A stretch of DNA of 64,000 bases from RGIG5952 sp045603485 (GCA_045603485.1 JAZUMF010000028.1:6827-70826), one strand, 5' to 3'. Positions 8,076 through 17,280 are shown, numbered from the stretch's first letter. Notes: a model not told the origin generated them from the letters alone. Numbers and translations: made by a program.

Positions 8076-8759
8076 TTATGGGGACTGTTTGATTAAATTA
8101 TGGATGGCTGCTAAGCGGTTGATGGTGTGTCCCGCTTTTTCGTCAAAGAAGGCTTCGGGGTAGAAGTGTCGCTGGAATGACAGCAGGGCGGCAGGCAGAT
8201 CTGTTGTGTCATAGCCTATTTCCTCTAACATTTTTTCGGCGGTGCTGGTTGGGGGTGAGAATTTGTCAGTCCAAAGTCCAATTCCGTTTTGTGATAGTTC
8301 TTTCCAGGGGAAGAGTTCTCCTGGGTCTATTTTGCGTGTAGGTGCTATGTCGGAGTGTCCGACTATATTTATCGGTTTTATTTTATGGCGTCGGATGATG
8401 TCTTTGGACAGAATTTTGAGAGTGGCTATCGCATTGTCGCTGAAGGGGATTGCGTTGCCATCTTTGTCTCTTCCTTTAGAGGAGATTTCAATCCCTATTG
8501 AGGCACTGTTGACATCGGTAATTCCGCGCCAAAAGGATATCCCGGCATGCCAAGCTCTTTTTTCTTCATCTACAAGTCTGTATAGTGTGCCGTCGGTTCC
8601 AATAAGGTAGTGTGAGCTAACAGGGTGAGAGGAGTTTGCATTAGTCAGAATTTTAAGCGCATCCTCGTCGGTGGCGGTTTCGGTGTAGTGAAGGACCAGC
8701 ATTGATATTGGGAGTTGTCTTTCTGAAAAATTCAAGGATTTTTTTTCTACTATTTTCAT
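8076..8759 (-). CDS. N-acetylmuramoyl-L-alanine amidase, AmpD/AmiD type
   Basis: 227-residue Amidase_2 enzyme that cleaves the lactyl-amide bond between MurNAc (or anhydroMurNAc) and the stem peptide. The zinc ligands are visible: His24 in VLHYT, His135 in GHSD and Asp145 in KIDPG; the WHAG loop is at ~70-73. A C-terminal three-helix segment with FQRHFYPE (~195-201) resembles the peptidoglycan-binding-like domain of AmiD. There is no signal peptide or lipobox, so a cytoplasmic muropeptide-recycling (AmpD-like) role fits better than the outer-membrane AmiD role. TATAAT lies just 8 nt before the ATG with no Shine-Dalgarno, suggesting a leaderless message. Confidence 0.88.
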   Translation of the reverse strand: MKIVEKKSLNFSERQLPISMLVLHYTETATDEDALKILTNANSSHPVSSHYLIGTDGTLYRLVDEEKRAWHAGISFWRGITDVNSASIGIEISSKGRDKDGNAIPFSDNAIATLKILSKDIIRRHKIKPINIVGHSDIAPTRKIDPGELFPWKELSQNGIGLWTDKFSPPTSTAEKMLEEIGYDTTDLPAALLSFQRHFYPEAFFDEKAGHTINRLAAIHNLIKQSP

Positions 8760-8767
8760 AAAGGTAA

Positions 8768-8795
8768 ATTATACACTTTTTTGAAGTAAGGTGAA
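8768..8795 (-). promoter_or_regulatory. Promoter of the amidase gene, apparently leaderless
   Basis: Minus strand: TTCACC (8795-8790, weak -35), 16-nt spacer, TATAAT (8773-8768), 8 nt (TTACCTTT), then ATG at 8759. The predicted start of transcription is within 1-3 nt of the ATG. Confidence 0.5.
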
Positions 8796-8807
8796 ATATT
8801 CCAAAAT

Positions 8808-8836
8808 TTGCAAATGAAATTTTCGGGTGATATAAT
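8808..8836 (+). promoter_or_regulatory. Sigma-70-type promoter of gene 8875
   Basis: TTGCAA (8808-8813), 17-nt spacer, perfect TATAAT (8831-8836). A GGGGG ribosome-binding run at 8862-8866 precedes the ATG at 8875. The promoter is divergent from the amidase promoter. Confidence 0.65.
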
Positions 8837-8874
8837 TTTTATACGATTCATATTTTAATTTGGGGGATTTTTTT

Positions 8875-10059
8875 ATGAACAAAATCGTTGTGTCTTTAGT
8901 GGCTGCCTTGGGATTGGCCTTTTCTTTTGATTTGTTTGCTCAGACTGCCTCGCAATATAAGAGTAAGTCAACATATAATTCATCAACATATAAGTCTGTT
9001 CGCACACCAGGTGCCTCTGTCGGCGTGAATGGGGCTTCGGCTAAGCAGAGAACAGGTTACGGAAATAAGAAAGGTAATGTTTCGGCAAAGCCCGCTTTGC
9101 GTCCTAACCGTACTCCTGTCTCAAAGTCGGGACCGCGCCCTCGTCCTGCTAAGTTATTGCCTAAGGCGTTTGCTAAATGTCGCACTGCCGATGCCGAGTA
9201 TTTTCAGATAGCTCCTGGTGTTGAGTATTTCAGCTTTTATTTCGATAACCTTTTCGGCAATGGGAATCAGATTTATTTTCTGAAGATTGATCTTGAAAAC
9301 AAGAATAATGGTGTGCATCTTGCCGTTCATCATAACATTGATAGTCCTGTCAGGCTTCAGCGTACTAGTGATGTGGCTGCGCAATACAATGCCTTGGCAG
9401 CTCTTAACGGAACCTTTTTTAACATAAATGATCAGCCGCACAATCCTTGGTATTTTGTTAAGATGAACGGAAAAAAGGCTGGTAATGGTGGCGGCGGTTC
9501 CGGAGGTATTGCCTTTAACGATGATTTGTCGAGTGTATATGTCGGTAAGTATAACCGTGAGGTTTTTGATAAGAGCCGTTTTGTCATTTGCGGTCATCCT
9601 CTTTTGATTGATAACGGAACTTCAAAGTTTGAAGATGCGGTCAAGGATGCAACGGAGCGTCATCCCCGTACATTTGTGGGTACGACTCCGGATAACTATC
9701 TTTTCTTTGTTGTGTGTGAGGGAAGGCGTAAGGAATGTGCCGGTATGAACAACTGGGAGATGATGAAGTTCCTTGAGATGCTCGGTTGCGATAATGGCTT
9801 TAATCTTGACGGCGGCGGCTCTTCGACGATGGTTGTCCGCGAGGCGGCTATGTCAAATAAGCGGGCTCCAATTCAAACGACTCGTTTTAAGTCTTCTCAG
9901 AAGAAGAAGGCGAAGCCGATGGCTGTAAAGATGGTCAGCCGTTCTAGTGACGGTCCTAAGGCAGAGCGTGCCGTTGTTAATCAGGTCCTGATTTTGGATG
10001 ACAATTCTTATATTCCGCCGAATATAAAAAATTTTGGCGATATGGCCGAAGTGAAATAA
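8875..10059 (+). CDS. Secreted phosphodiester glycosidase (NAGPA/DUF2233) domain protein
   Basis: 394 residues from the ATG at 8875 (GGGGG upstream). Signal peptide ~1-23 ending in LFAQ, then a low-complexity basic Ser/Thr/Tyr/Lys/Pro linker (~24-95), then the domain also found in human 'uncovering enzyme' and bacterial YigE-like proteins. The family signatures are AALNGTFFN with a Gly-rich loop (~178-215), HPRTFVG (the Arg region) and FNLDGGGSSTMVV near residue 308. The C-terminal ~60 residues carry a Lys-rich tail. The family hydrolyses sugar-1-phosphodiester links, probably in cell-surface glycans. It is followed 28 nt later by a PHP-domain gene, so both may act on phosphorylated glycans. 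Confidence 0.82.
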   Translation: MNKIVVSLVAALGLAFSFDLFAQTASQYKSKSTYNSSTYKSVRTPGASVGVNGASAKQRTGYGNKKGNVSAKPALRPNRTPVSKSGPRPRPAKLLPKAFAKCRTADAEYFQIAPGVEYFSFYFDNLFGNGNQIYFLKIDLENKNNGVHLAVHHNIDSPVRLQRTSDVAAQYNALAALNGTFFNINDQPHNPWYFVKMNGKKAGNGGGGSGGIAFNDDLSSVYVGKYNREVFDKSRFVICGHPLLIDNGTSKFEDAVKDATERHPRTFVGTTPDNYLFFVVCEGRRKECAGMNNWEMMKFLEMLGCDNGFNLDGGGSSTMVVREAAMSNKRAPIQTTRFKSSQKKKAKPMAVKMVSRSSDGPKAERAVVNQVLILDDNSYIPPNIKNFGDMAEVK

Positions 10060-10087
10060 TTTGTCTGTCTTTTTGCGAGGTTTGAAA

Positions 10088-11152
10088 ATGAAAGTGTGCT
10101 TTATTCCTGAGGTCGGCAATTCCTACAAGGCTAATCTTCACTGCCACTCGACTCTTTCTGATGGCAAGTTGACTCCTGAGCGTATAAAGGAGATTTATAA
10201 GGCCCACGGATATTCAATTGTTGCATTTACGGATCACGAGATTATATACGATAATTCGCATTTGACTGATGATGGCTTTCTTGCTATTACGGGGTGCGAG
10301 CTTGCGGCGGTAGGCCCAGGCGATACGGGCGTTCCTGGTCATTTTCCTGATCGAAAGTGTGTGCATATCAATCTTCTTGCTCCTGATGCTCATGCTATAA
10401 CGAATGTCTGTTATGATCCTGAGTGGTCTAAGTGGTGCGATAAAAAGAATATTCGTTATACGGTTCCTTATTATGGTGAGGTGGTTAAACGCGAGAATAC
10501 GACCGCCTGGGTTAATCGTGTTATCAGCGAGGCGGAGGAGCATGGCTATCTTGTTGCATTAAACCATCCTGTCTGGTCTGCTCAGAATTATGATGATTAC
10601 AAGGGCTATAAGGGGCTCTGGGGCCTGGAGGTCTTTAATAGCGGCTGCAATCGTTTGTGTCTTACCGATACTACGGTGGTCTATGACCAGCTTCTGCGTC
10701 TTGGAAAGACGATTTTCCCTATTGCCGCTGATGATAATCACGGAGGCGAGGAGCATTTGGATAAGCCTTCCGGCGACATGTGCAGGGGCTGGACTGTTGT
10801 GAAGGCAAGGAGTTTGGATTATCAAACTATTTTTGCCGCACTTAAGAATGGTGACTTTTATGCTTCGACGGGACCGGAAATCAAGTCTGCTTATGCGGAA
10901 GACGGTGTAATACATATTGAGTGCAGTGATGTGCGCCGTATATGGGTAAATAGTTCCAGTTCCGCAAGTCTTTTTGCTTATCCTGAGAATGAGGGAGAGA
11001 CGATTTCTTCAGCGGACTTTGTCTTTGCTTCTAAGGATGAGGAGGGTAAGTGGATTTCAAAGTTGCCTGGATATGTACGCATAACGGTTGAGGATGTCTT
11101 TGGCCGTCAGGCATGGACTAAGGCCGTCTTGGTTGAGGATTTGCTTCGCTGA
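10088..11152 (+). CDS. PHP-domain metal-dependent phosphoesterase
   Basis: 354 residues, ATG at 10088 after GAGG. The N-terminal PHP fold shows NLHCHSTLSDG (~17-27, metal-binding His pair), a FTDHE motif (~47-51) and LNHPVWS (~158), and later AADDNHGG (~219), giving the set of His/Asp ligands expected for a multi-metal phosphoesterase. The C-terminal ~90 residues form a beta-sandwich-like tail (WVNSSSSASLFAYP) seen in other bacterial stand-alone PHP proteins. No signal peptide. Substrate unknown. Transcribed just after the phosphodiester glycosidase with no terminator between them. Confidence 0.8.
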   Translation: MKVCFIPEVGNSYKANLHCHSTLSDGKLTPERIKEIYKAHGYSIVAFTDHEIIYDNSHLTDDGFLAITGCELAAVGPGDTGVPGHFPDRKCVHINLLAPDAHAITNVCYDPEWSKWCDKKNIRYTVPYYGEVVKRENTTAWVNRVISEAEEHGYLVALNHPVWSAQNYDDYKGYKGLWGLEVFNSGCNRLCLTDTTVVYDQLLRLGKTIFPIAADDNHGGEEHLDKPSGDMCRGWTVVKARSLDYQTIFAALKNGDFYASTGPEIKSAYAEDGVIHIECSDVRRIWVNSSSSASLFAYPENEGETISSADFVFASKDEEGKWISKLPGYVRITVEDVFGRQAWTKAVLVEDLLR

Positions 11153-11197
11153 TTTCTTCTTTGGTAGTTTGAATTTACAGGCTTGAGATTTTTCTCG

Positions 11198-11827
11198 ATG
11201 ATTGAAAAAACAGATAGAGCATTGATTATAGGTGCTTCGGTGGCTGCTGCTTATGCGGCCTTGCAGTTGGTGTCGAATGTCGCTTCTTTGAAGGTCGGCT
11301 TGGTCTTTGGTCTTGCTGTTGATATGGGAACATTTTGCTATCCATTTACCTTTACATTGAGGGATTTGGCACACAAGACGCTTGGGATAAAGGCTGTCAC
11401 CGCTCTTGTCTGGGTTTCGGCAGGAATTTGTTTGTTTGCGTCAGGCTATTTTGCACTTTGTGCGCTTGCGCCTTCAGTCGGAGGTGACGATAGCGCAGTG
11501 CAATTCTCGGCAGTGCTTTCACCTATGTGGAGGCTTGTGCTTGCGTCTATTACCGCTATGGTTGTGAGTGAGCTTGTCGATACCCGGATTTATCAATGGT
11601 ATGTGAATAGGTCTTATCGGCATCAGTGGGGGCGGGTGGCATTATCAAATGCCGTGTCGATTCCAATAGACAACTTGATTTTTTCGGTTGCGGCTTTTGG
11701 TTGGGTTTTGCCTTGGAATGAGGTTTTTCAAATCTTTATCTTTAATTTAATAGTCAAGGTTGTTGTAGGTTTTGTCGGTATTCCTTTAATCTATACAGTT
11801 CCTGAAAAGATTAATGATAGAAGCTGA
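11198..11827 (+). CDS. Queuosine precursor transporter (YhhQ/QPTR family, DUF165)
   Basis: About 209 residues with six predicted membrane segments. The family signature is YPFTFTLRDLAHKTLG (~48-63), the conserved loop of YhhQ-type vitamin/queuine transporters, with further conserved ELVDTRIYQW and SNAVSIPIDNLIF segments. Members import preQ0/preQ1 or queuine for queuosine tRNA modification. I chose ATG 11198; a TTG at 11183 in the same frame is possible, and neither has a strong ribosome-binding site. No preQ1 riboswitch is recognisable in the short upstream gap. Confidence 0.8.
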   Translation: MIEKTDRALIIGASVAAAYAALQLVSNVASLKVGLVFGLAVDMGTFCYPFTFTLRDLAHKTLGIKAVTALVWVSAGICLFASGYFALCALAPSVGGDDSAVQFSAVLSPMWRLVLASITAMVVSELVDTRIYQWYVNRSYRHQWGRVALSNAVSIPIDNLIFSVAAFGWVLPWNEVFQIFIFNLIVKVVVGFVGIPLIYTVPEKINDRS

Positions 11828-11835
11828 AATTTTGA

Positions 11836-11841
11836 TATAAT
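11836..11841 (+). promoter_or_regulatory. TATAAT directly upstream of gene 11850
   Basis: TATAAT at 11836-11841, then 8 nt (GGTTTGCT), then ATG at 11850. No convincing -35 and no Shine-Dalgarno; consistent with a leaderless start. Confidence 0.4.
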
Positions 11842-11849
11842 GGTTTGCT

Positions 11850-13286
11850 ATGTCTTTAATAATTAAAAATCAGGTAGTAAGTATCGTTAGGGCCTTTGCT
11901 GTAGCGGCAATCGTCCTTTGTGCATCTGTCGCGTTGTGTGACAATGGCTCTGATGTCGTTACAACAAACCTTACTGATTGTACTTTAACCGCAGAGCAAG
12001 CTATTGACGGTGCTGTGTCGGGCTTTGACTTGGATTCCATTGCCGTTGCTATGGATTGCCAACCATCGAGCCTTCGCAAAGGTATTCAGTTGACGCAGCA
12101 GATTTCAGGCGTCGTTTTTTCGTTTTTGATTGTTTTAATGCTTATATTGTCTAATATAGACCATAGGCATCCCAGGCGTTTGAAGGAGCAAAAGCCTGTA
12201 AGTATTGTTGTACCGTGTTATAATGATGGCGTTTCTGTCGGTGATACTATTGTGAGCGTCTTTCGGACATATCCCGCTGACATGGTTGATTTAATTGTAA
12301 TCAACGATTGCAGTAAGGACAACAGCCTTGAGCGTATTAAGGAGTTTCAGAAAAAATATCCTTTCAGAATTGTTGACAACGAATGCAACAAAGGTAAGGC
12401 CAAGAGCTTGAATGATACAATTCCGCTTGCCAAATATGAGTATGTCCTTTGTTTAGATGCCGATACGCTTTTAAACAAGCCTGCTCTTTTTGATATGGTA
12501 GCGAGAATGGATAACGACCAAAGGCTTGGTGCTGTGTCATGCGCTTATCGCCCCAGGAATAAAGGGTTTCTTCCGATACTTCAAGCCGTTGAATACAGTA
12601 TGCTCCTTTTAACGCAAGGTGCTCATAATTTGACATCGGCAATGGCACTTTGGGGTGGCTGCCTTATGGTTCGTAAAACTGCTTTTGATGAAGTGGGCGG
12701 GTTTTATCTTAACGCTATAACAGAGGATGTAGATTTGGCATTTCGCATGAACAGGCATCATTGGCGCGTGGAGCAAAGTTTTAGAGCTGTTCGCAGTTTA
12801 GTCCCGCATACTTTTAAGGCATGGGTGCGTCAAAAGCTTAGATGGACTTCTGGCGGTACTCAATGCTATTATCGTCACATCCCTGTGTGGATAAAGAATC
12901 CTATTCAGATTTTCTTTATTTTTTCATACAGTTTCCTTTTGGCGTCAACTATCCCAACTCTTTTTGACAGGATTGAAATTATGCAAAGTTTTGATGCCAC
13001 ATGGAGTGGGTCGCAGTCTTTTTGGCAAAACCTTATCGCGGTCAATACGGCAGTCGGTGCCGATGTCTTTCGCCGTTTGATGGGAATCGGGCTTTGCTAT
13101 ATTCCTTCATTTATTTACATAATTCCAATGGTGCGTACTTGGTGTGACATTTGGAAGTTTATCCTCGTAGTTCCTTTCTCGTTGCTTTATTTCCCCGCCT
13201 ATATGGTTGTTTCGCTCTGCGGAATGGTGATAGGAATCCGCAGCCTTTTGGTTCCCAAAAACAAGGACACTCAAGGGTGGGCTTAA
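11850..13286 (+). CDS. Membrane glycosyltransferase family 2 (PgaC/BcsA-like processive synthase)
   Basis: 478 residues. Layout: N-terminal hydrophobic segment (~11-30), short extracytoplasmic loop, membrane segment (~83-103), cytoplasmic GT-A domain (~115-345), and C-terminal membrane segments (~352-375 and three more to ~465). The processive-synthase signature D, DxD, TED, QxxRW is intact: VPCYND (~121-126), DAD 203-205, TED 291-293, QKLRW 328-332. Such enzymes extrude polysaccharides such as poly-N-acetylglucosamine, hyaluronan or cellulose. There is no PilZ domain. The acceptor is unknown; no pgaB or bcsB partner is adjacent, although an esterase follows 27 nt later. Confidence 0.85.
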   Translation: MSLIIKNQVVSIVRAFAVAAIVLCASVALCDNGSDVVTTNLTDCTLTAEQAIDGAVSGFDLDSIAVAMDCQPSSLRKGIQLTQQISGVVFSFLIVLMLILSNIDHRHPRRLKEQKPVSIVVPCYNDGVSVGDTIVSVFRTYPADMVDLIVINDCSKDNSLERIKEFQKKYPFRIVDNECNKGKAKSLNDTIPLAKYEYVLCLDADTLLNKPALFDMVARMDNDQRLGAVSCAYRPRNKGFLPILQAVEYSMLLLTQGAHNLTSAMALWGGCLMVRKTAFDEVGGFYLNAITEDVDLAFRMNRHHWRVEQSFRAVRSLVPHTFKAWVRQKLRWTSGGTQCYYRHIPVWIKNPIQIFFIFSYSFLLASTIPTLFDRIEIMQSFDATWSGSQSFWQNLIAVNTAVGADVFRRLMGIGLCYIPSFIYIIPMVRTWCDIWKFILVVPFSLLYFPAYMVVSLCGMVIGIRSLLVPKNKDTQGWA

Positions 13287-13313
13287 CCGCGACGATACTT
13301 TTAGAGGCTAGTC

Positions 13314-14357
13314 ATGAGTTGCCGTCGAGTTGTCTTTTTTATTGTGGCGGGATTTTTTTTGGTGTCGGCCTTTGTTTATGGAGCCGGTTCTGAGGTTAAG
13401 GGTATGGATAAGCCTGTCGTCGTTAAAATAAAAAGTACTCTTGATGGTAGTGACTGCCCTACATATTTTTATGTGCCAGAAGTTGATGACGGAGCCAAGA
13501 TTCCATTGCTTGTAGCCCTTCATACATGGAGCTATGATTATCAGGCACGGGAACCTCGCGAGTGGGCATTTAATGAATGCCGCAACCGAAAATGGGCGAT
13601 GCTTCATCCGGATTTCCGCGGACCGAATAGTTCGCCAAAGGCTTGTGGGTCGGATTATGCGGTACAGGATATTCTTGACGCCGTCGAATTTGCTAAAGCA
13701 AATGCTCCGATTGATACCAATCGCATATATCTTATCGGTATGTCTGGCGGCGGAATGATGTCTTTACTTATGGCGGGAAGGCATCCTGATATTTGGGCCG
13801 GGGTATATTCCGGTTGTCCTATATCGGATATTGCCCGTTGGCATAGTGATTCTGTCAGGCTGAAGAATCATGGCTACGCAAAACAGATTGAGGCTGCTTG
13901 CGGTGGCAATCCTGCTGATGCAGTTGAAGAGTACAGGCTTCGTTCACCGCTTACATATTTAGCCGCTGCCCGTAAAAATAAGGTGCATATTCAAATTGCG
14001 ACGGGTATTCACGACGGTCATATAGGTTCGGTGCCTGTAGGTCACGCAATCCGCGCTTACAATATGCTTGCTGATGACGGCGATCGAATATCAGAGGATG
14101 ATATTGCGATAATCGAGCGGGAGCGTAAGGTTCCTGTTTCATTGCAGTTTGACGGTTCTGACCCATTCTTTGGCCCTAAGCTTGCCATTCACCTGCGCAA
14201 GACAAGCGCAAATGTCAGATTGACGATTTTTGAAGGCGGTCACAGCGGGAATTTTAATGCAGGTATCGATTGGCTTGCAAGACAACGGCGTGGAAATACG
14301 GTTGATTGGACCTTGCCTGCTGTCGGTGACGGGGCTGAAACGCATGCAACGAAATAA
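13314..14357 (+). CDS. Secreted alpha/beta-hydrolase (esterase/peptidase S9-like)
   Basis: 347 residues with a signal peptide (~1-24, VSAFVYGAG). The alpha/beta-hydrolase fold shows a nucleophile elbow GMSGG with Ser144, an oxyanion-type LHTWS segment (~69-73), and a catalytic His candidate at 310 in GGHSG; an Asp in the ATGIHDGH stretch is a candidate third residue. It resembles PHB-depolymerase-like/prolyl-oligopeptidase-like esterases and could deacylate a surface polysaccharide. It follows the glycosyltransferase closely (GAGG ribosome-binding site in the gap), so it may process the polymer that enzyme makes; this link is inferred from position only. Confidence 0.75.
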   Translation: MSCRRVVFFIVAGFFLVSAFVYGAGSEVKGMDKPVVVKIKSTLDGSDCPTYFYVPEVDDGAKIPLLVALHTWSYDYQAREPREWAFNECRNRKWAMLHPDFRGPNSSPKACGSDYAVQDILDAVEFAKANAPIDTNRIYLIGMSGGGMMSLLMAGRHPDIWAGVYSGCPISDIARWHSDSVRLKNHGYAKQIEAACGGNPADAVEEYRLRSPLTYLAAARKNKVHIQIATGIHDGHIGSVPVGHAIRAYNMLADDGDRISEDDIAIIERERKVPVSLQFDGSDPFFGPKLAIHLRKTSANVRLTIFEGGHSGNFNAGIDWLARQRRGNTVDWTLPAVGDGAETHATK

Positions 14358-14537
14358 AGGAGCATATTAAAATCTCCATTGTTTCGGATTTTTCGTGATA
14401 AAGGTGTCAAAATATTTGAGAGTTTGATGCAAAATAAAAATAAAATAAAAAAAATTAATATTCTTTTATGTGAAATTCGTTTATAATAATGAGAATTGAT
14501 TATAAGGTGGCTTTGGTCACTTTTTGAAAGGTTTGCT

Positions 14538-16247
14538 ATGAGCGAAGAAGAAAACAAAGAAAAATTTGGTGAAATCCTTGATAACGACGAGGGCTTTAAG
14601 GGGATGATGAGTCTCTTTAAGGAGAAGAATTTCTTTCAGAGAATCAAGGGGATTATGGCTGGCTTGTCTATGCCGGCGGATTCTAAGGAGTACAAGGAAG
14701 CCCGTACAAACCTTCAGCGCTTGATGGCTCCTGTTTTGGCAATAGTCATTCCTTTGATACTTATTCTTCTTCTAGTTGTCCTAGGTAAGTCCGCTGCTAA
14801 AAACGAGGTTATTACCGAGGTTGAGGTCATTGAGGTAGAGGAGGTTGAAGAGCTTGAGGATATCGAAGAGCCTGACCCGCCGGAGACCTTTGATGAGTTT
14901 ACTCCAACGGATGTTGATTTTACGACACCGAATATGACTATGGATGTCGCAGCGCCTGTCGCTCCAGATGTGCCTGTTACTGCACAACCTCAGTCTTTTG
15001 ATGCTGTAACTCCTATTAAGTCGCCTGTTATCCTCAAGAACATCTATGGTTCTACCCGTAATCCCGGTATGCGCGGGCAGATGCTTCAGGCAGGCGGCGG
15101 CAATGCCAAGACAGAAGCGACTGTTATGCGCGCATTGCGTTGGCTTAAGCACCATCAGAATCCAGATGGCTCCTGGCCGCACAACAAGGTGGCAATGACT
15201 GGTCTTGCCATTTTGACATATTTGGCTCATGGCGAGAAGCCCGGCGAGTCGGCTGAATTTGGCGAGACAGTTCAGAAGGGATTGGAGTATCTTCTCTCAG
15301 TCCAAAACAAGGCTGGTCTTTATACAACCAGCGGTAGCGGTTATGCTCATGCGATTGCGACATACGCAATGTGCGAAGCATACGGCATGACGATGAATCC
15401 GAATGTCCGCGAATCTGCCGACAGGGCACTCAAGATTATCATTGATGGTCAGCATCCGTCGGGAGGTTGGGATTATAACTGGAAGCAGTCAGAGCGCGAT
15501 GATACATCTGTTATGGGATGGTGCGCTCAGGCCCTCAAGGCTGGCATAATGGCAGATTTCTACCATGATCCCGAAGCGCTTGACCGTGCATCAAAACTCA
15601 GCGTAAAGGGCTTTAAGAAGAATGGCCGCCCCGATGGCGGTTTCGGATATACAGCCCCCGCCAAAGGTGGCTTGACCGGTGTCGGAGTGCTTTGTATGCA
15701 GTTCCACCATGCGGCGAATGATGCCTATGTAAAGAATTCGCTTGATAATATCATTTATCAGTGGAAGCCAGGTTGGGTCGGCTCTACACCTCAGAATCCT
15801 GTAAATAAGAAGCCTGAGGATCTTCCCCCCGGAACAGTTGGCGGTGCTTGCCCCCAGTATTATTACTATTATGCGACTCAGGCTGTATTCCAGGCCGGCG
15901 GCGACAAGTGGAAGAAGTGGAATAACGATATGTGGCCTTCGTATGTCGCTGCGCAGTTTATCATTCCCAAGGGGCAGTCCGGTAAGGGCGTTTGCAATTG
16001 CGGTCAGTCGCTCTGCAAGAAGAATGATAAGCCTTATATTGACCACGAAGGTAACGAGCAGGAGATTGGCCACTGGATTAATACCGATGCTCACGGCGAT
16101 AGACCAATTATGGATACCTGCCTTGCGGCACTTCAGATGATGGTTTACTATCGTTATCTTCCAACCTTCGCAAAGGTGAATGTACCTAAGGAGGTCGAAG
16201 CAGAAACGACCGACACCGGCGATATCGAGATTGACTCAAATCTATAA
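14538..16247 (+). CDS. Membrane-anchored terpenoid-cyclase-fold (prenyltransferase/squalene-oxidase repeat) protein
   Basis: 569 residues from the ATG at 14538 (GAAAGG upstream). A cytoplasmic N-terminus (~1-60) is followed by one membrane helix (~61-85, rich in Leu/Ile), then a very acidic stretch of Glu-Val repeats and a Pro/Thr-rich linker (~90-175), then an alpha/alpha toroid (~200-480). Toroid repeats are visible as RWLKHHQNPDGSWPH and HPSGGWDYN. A Cys-rich loop (CNCGQSLC, ~493-500) precedes the last repeat. There is no DDTA/DxDD catalytic motif of true cyclases, so a binding or sensing role is likely. Similar TM-plus-toroid proteins are recurrent in PVC bacteria, function unknown. A related toroid is in the anti-sigma-like gene at 20871. 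Confidence 0.75.
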   Translation: MSEEENKEKFGEILDNDEGFKGMMSLFKEKNFFQRIKGIMAGLSMPADSKEYKEARTNLQRLMAPVLAIVIPLILILLLVVLGKSAAKNEVITEVEVIEVEEVEELEDIEEPDPPETFDEFTPTDVDFTTPNMTMDVAAPVAPDVPVTAQPQSFDAVTPIKSPVILKNIYGSTRNPGMRGQMLQAGGGNAKTEATVMRALRWLKHHQNPDGSWPHNKVAMTGLAILTYLAHGEKPGESAEFGETVQKGLEYLLSVQNKAGLYTTSGSGYAHAIATYAMCEAYGMTMNPNVRESADRALKIIIDGQHPSGGWDYNWKQSERDDTSVMGWCAQALKAGIMADFYHDPEALDRASKLSVKGFKKNGRPDGGFGYTAPAKGGLTGVGVLCMQFHHAANDAYVKNSLDNIIYQWKPGWVGSTPQNPVNKKPEDLPPGTVGGACPQYYYYYATQAVFQAGGDKWKKWNNDMWPSYVAAQFIIPKGQSGKGVCNCGQSLCKKNDKPYIDHEGNEQEIGHWINTDAHGDRPIMDTCLAALQMMVYYRYLPTFAKVNVPKEVEAETTDTGDIEIDSNL

Positions 16248-16277
16248 TTCGCCACATACTGCACCCATTAGGGAATA

Positions 16278-16309
16278 TTTGCCGCGGTGGGTCCGCGGCA
16301 AATTTTTTT
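16278..16309 (+). terminator. Rho-independent terminator after the toroid gene
   Basis: TTTGCCGCGG (16278-16287), 5-nt loop, CCGCGGCAAA (16293-16302), then seven T (16303-16309). A perfect 10-bp stem with a U-run. Confidence 0.85.
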
Positions 16310-16350
16310 CAAAGAATAACGATTTTTACCTAAAACAAAGAGAGACAACA

Positions 16351-17247
16351 ATGGCAGACAAGAAAAAAGAAATTCTCGTCAATGGCGAGCCCGTTCCACC
16401 TTCAGCGATTGAGCATGAGCTTGCGCGACTTGTGCAGTTCTATTCTCAGCATATGCCGCAAGAAGAGCTGATGAAGCAAATCGATATTCTTCGCGAGCGT
16501 GCCATTCAGCAGGCGATTGGCTCAAAGCTTCTTTTCCAAGAGGCTGAAAAGCTCAATATTGAGGTTCCAGATGAAGATGTCGAGAAGAGCCTTTTTGCAA
16601 TGGCAAGAGAACTCGGCGGCATGGACAAGCTCCGCGAGCAGCTCAAAAAGCAGGGTCGCACAGAGGCTATCTTCCGCGAAGAGATTCGTCGCGGACGCCG
16701 CGTTGATATTCTTGTACAGCAGATTGTTTCCGAGGCCGCGGAGCCTACTGAAGAAGAGGCCCGTGAGCATTTTGAGGCACACAAGGATGAATACGCCAAG
16801 CCAGAACGCGTTTTGGCGCAGCACATTCTTATCACTCCTAAGGATAAGTCTGAAGAGGCTGCAAAGGCTGCCCGTGAGGAACTTTTGGCTATCCGCGAAC
16901 GCGTAATCGCCGGTGCTGATTTCGGTGATGAGGCAACAGCGCACAGCGCATGCCCAAGCGGCAAGAACGGCGGTAGCCTCGGTTGGTTCTCACGCGGTAT
17001 GATGGTGCCTCCATTTGAGAAGGCCGCCTTTGAGATGAAGGTCGGTGAGGTTTCTGATATTATTGAAACGCAGTTTGGCCTCCACCTTATTTATAAAACC
17101 GACCATGAAGAGTCTTCTTCCGTTGAATTTGAAGAGGCACGCGATAATATTCGCGATTTCCTCTATCATAGCAAGCGCGGTGAGATGCTTGCCCAGCATG
17201 TTACCAAACTTCGCGAGGCTGCAACGGTAGAGATGCCAGAGGCATAA
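16351..17247 (+). CDS. Parvulin-type peptidyl-prolyl isomerase with SurA/NifM-like N-domain
   Basis: 298 residues from the ATG at 16351, preceded by AAAGAGAG and located after the terminator at 16278-16309; the frame is open further upstream but runs through that hairpin. An N-terminal helical SurA_N/NifM-like chaperone region (~1-140) is followed by a parvulin PPIase domain (~148-255) with ERVLAQHILI, CPSGKNGGSLGWFSRG and IIETQFGLHLI, the standard parvulin landmarks, and then a C-terminal helix. There is no signal peptide or lipobox, so it is predicted to be cytoplasmic, unlike periplasmic SurA/PrsA. It probably assists folding of proteins before or during export. Confidence 0.85.
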   Translation: MADKKKEILVNGEPVPPSAIEHELARLVQFYSQHMPQEELMKQIDILRERAIQQAIGSKLLFQEAEKLNIEVPDEDVEKSLFAMARELGGMDKLREQLKKQGRTEAIFREEIRRGRRVDILVQQIVSEAAEPTEEEAREHFEAHKDEYAKPERVLAQHILITPKDKSEEAAKAAREELLAIRERVIAGADFGDEATAHSACPSGKNGGSLGWFSRGMMVPPFEKAAFEMKVGEVSDIIETQFGLHLIYKTDHEESSSVEFEEARDNIRDFLYHSKRGEMLAQHVTKLREAATVEMPEA

Positions 17248-17280
17248 TTTGTACATACACAAAATTTAAGGATGTGACTT

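Noticed and set aside
11153..11197. preQ1 riboswitch before the queuosine-precursor transporter
   Set aside because: The gap is too short and shows no conserved preQ1 aptamer sequence.
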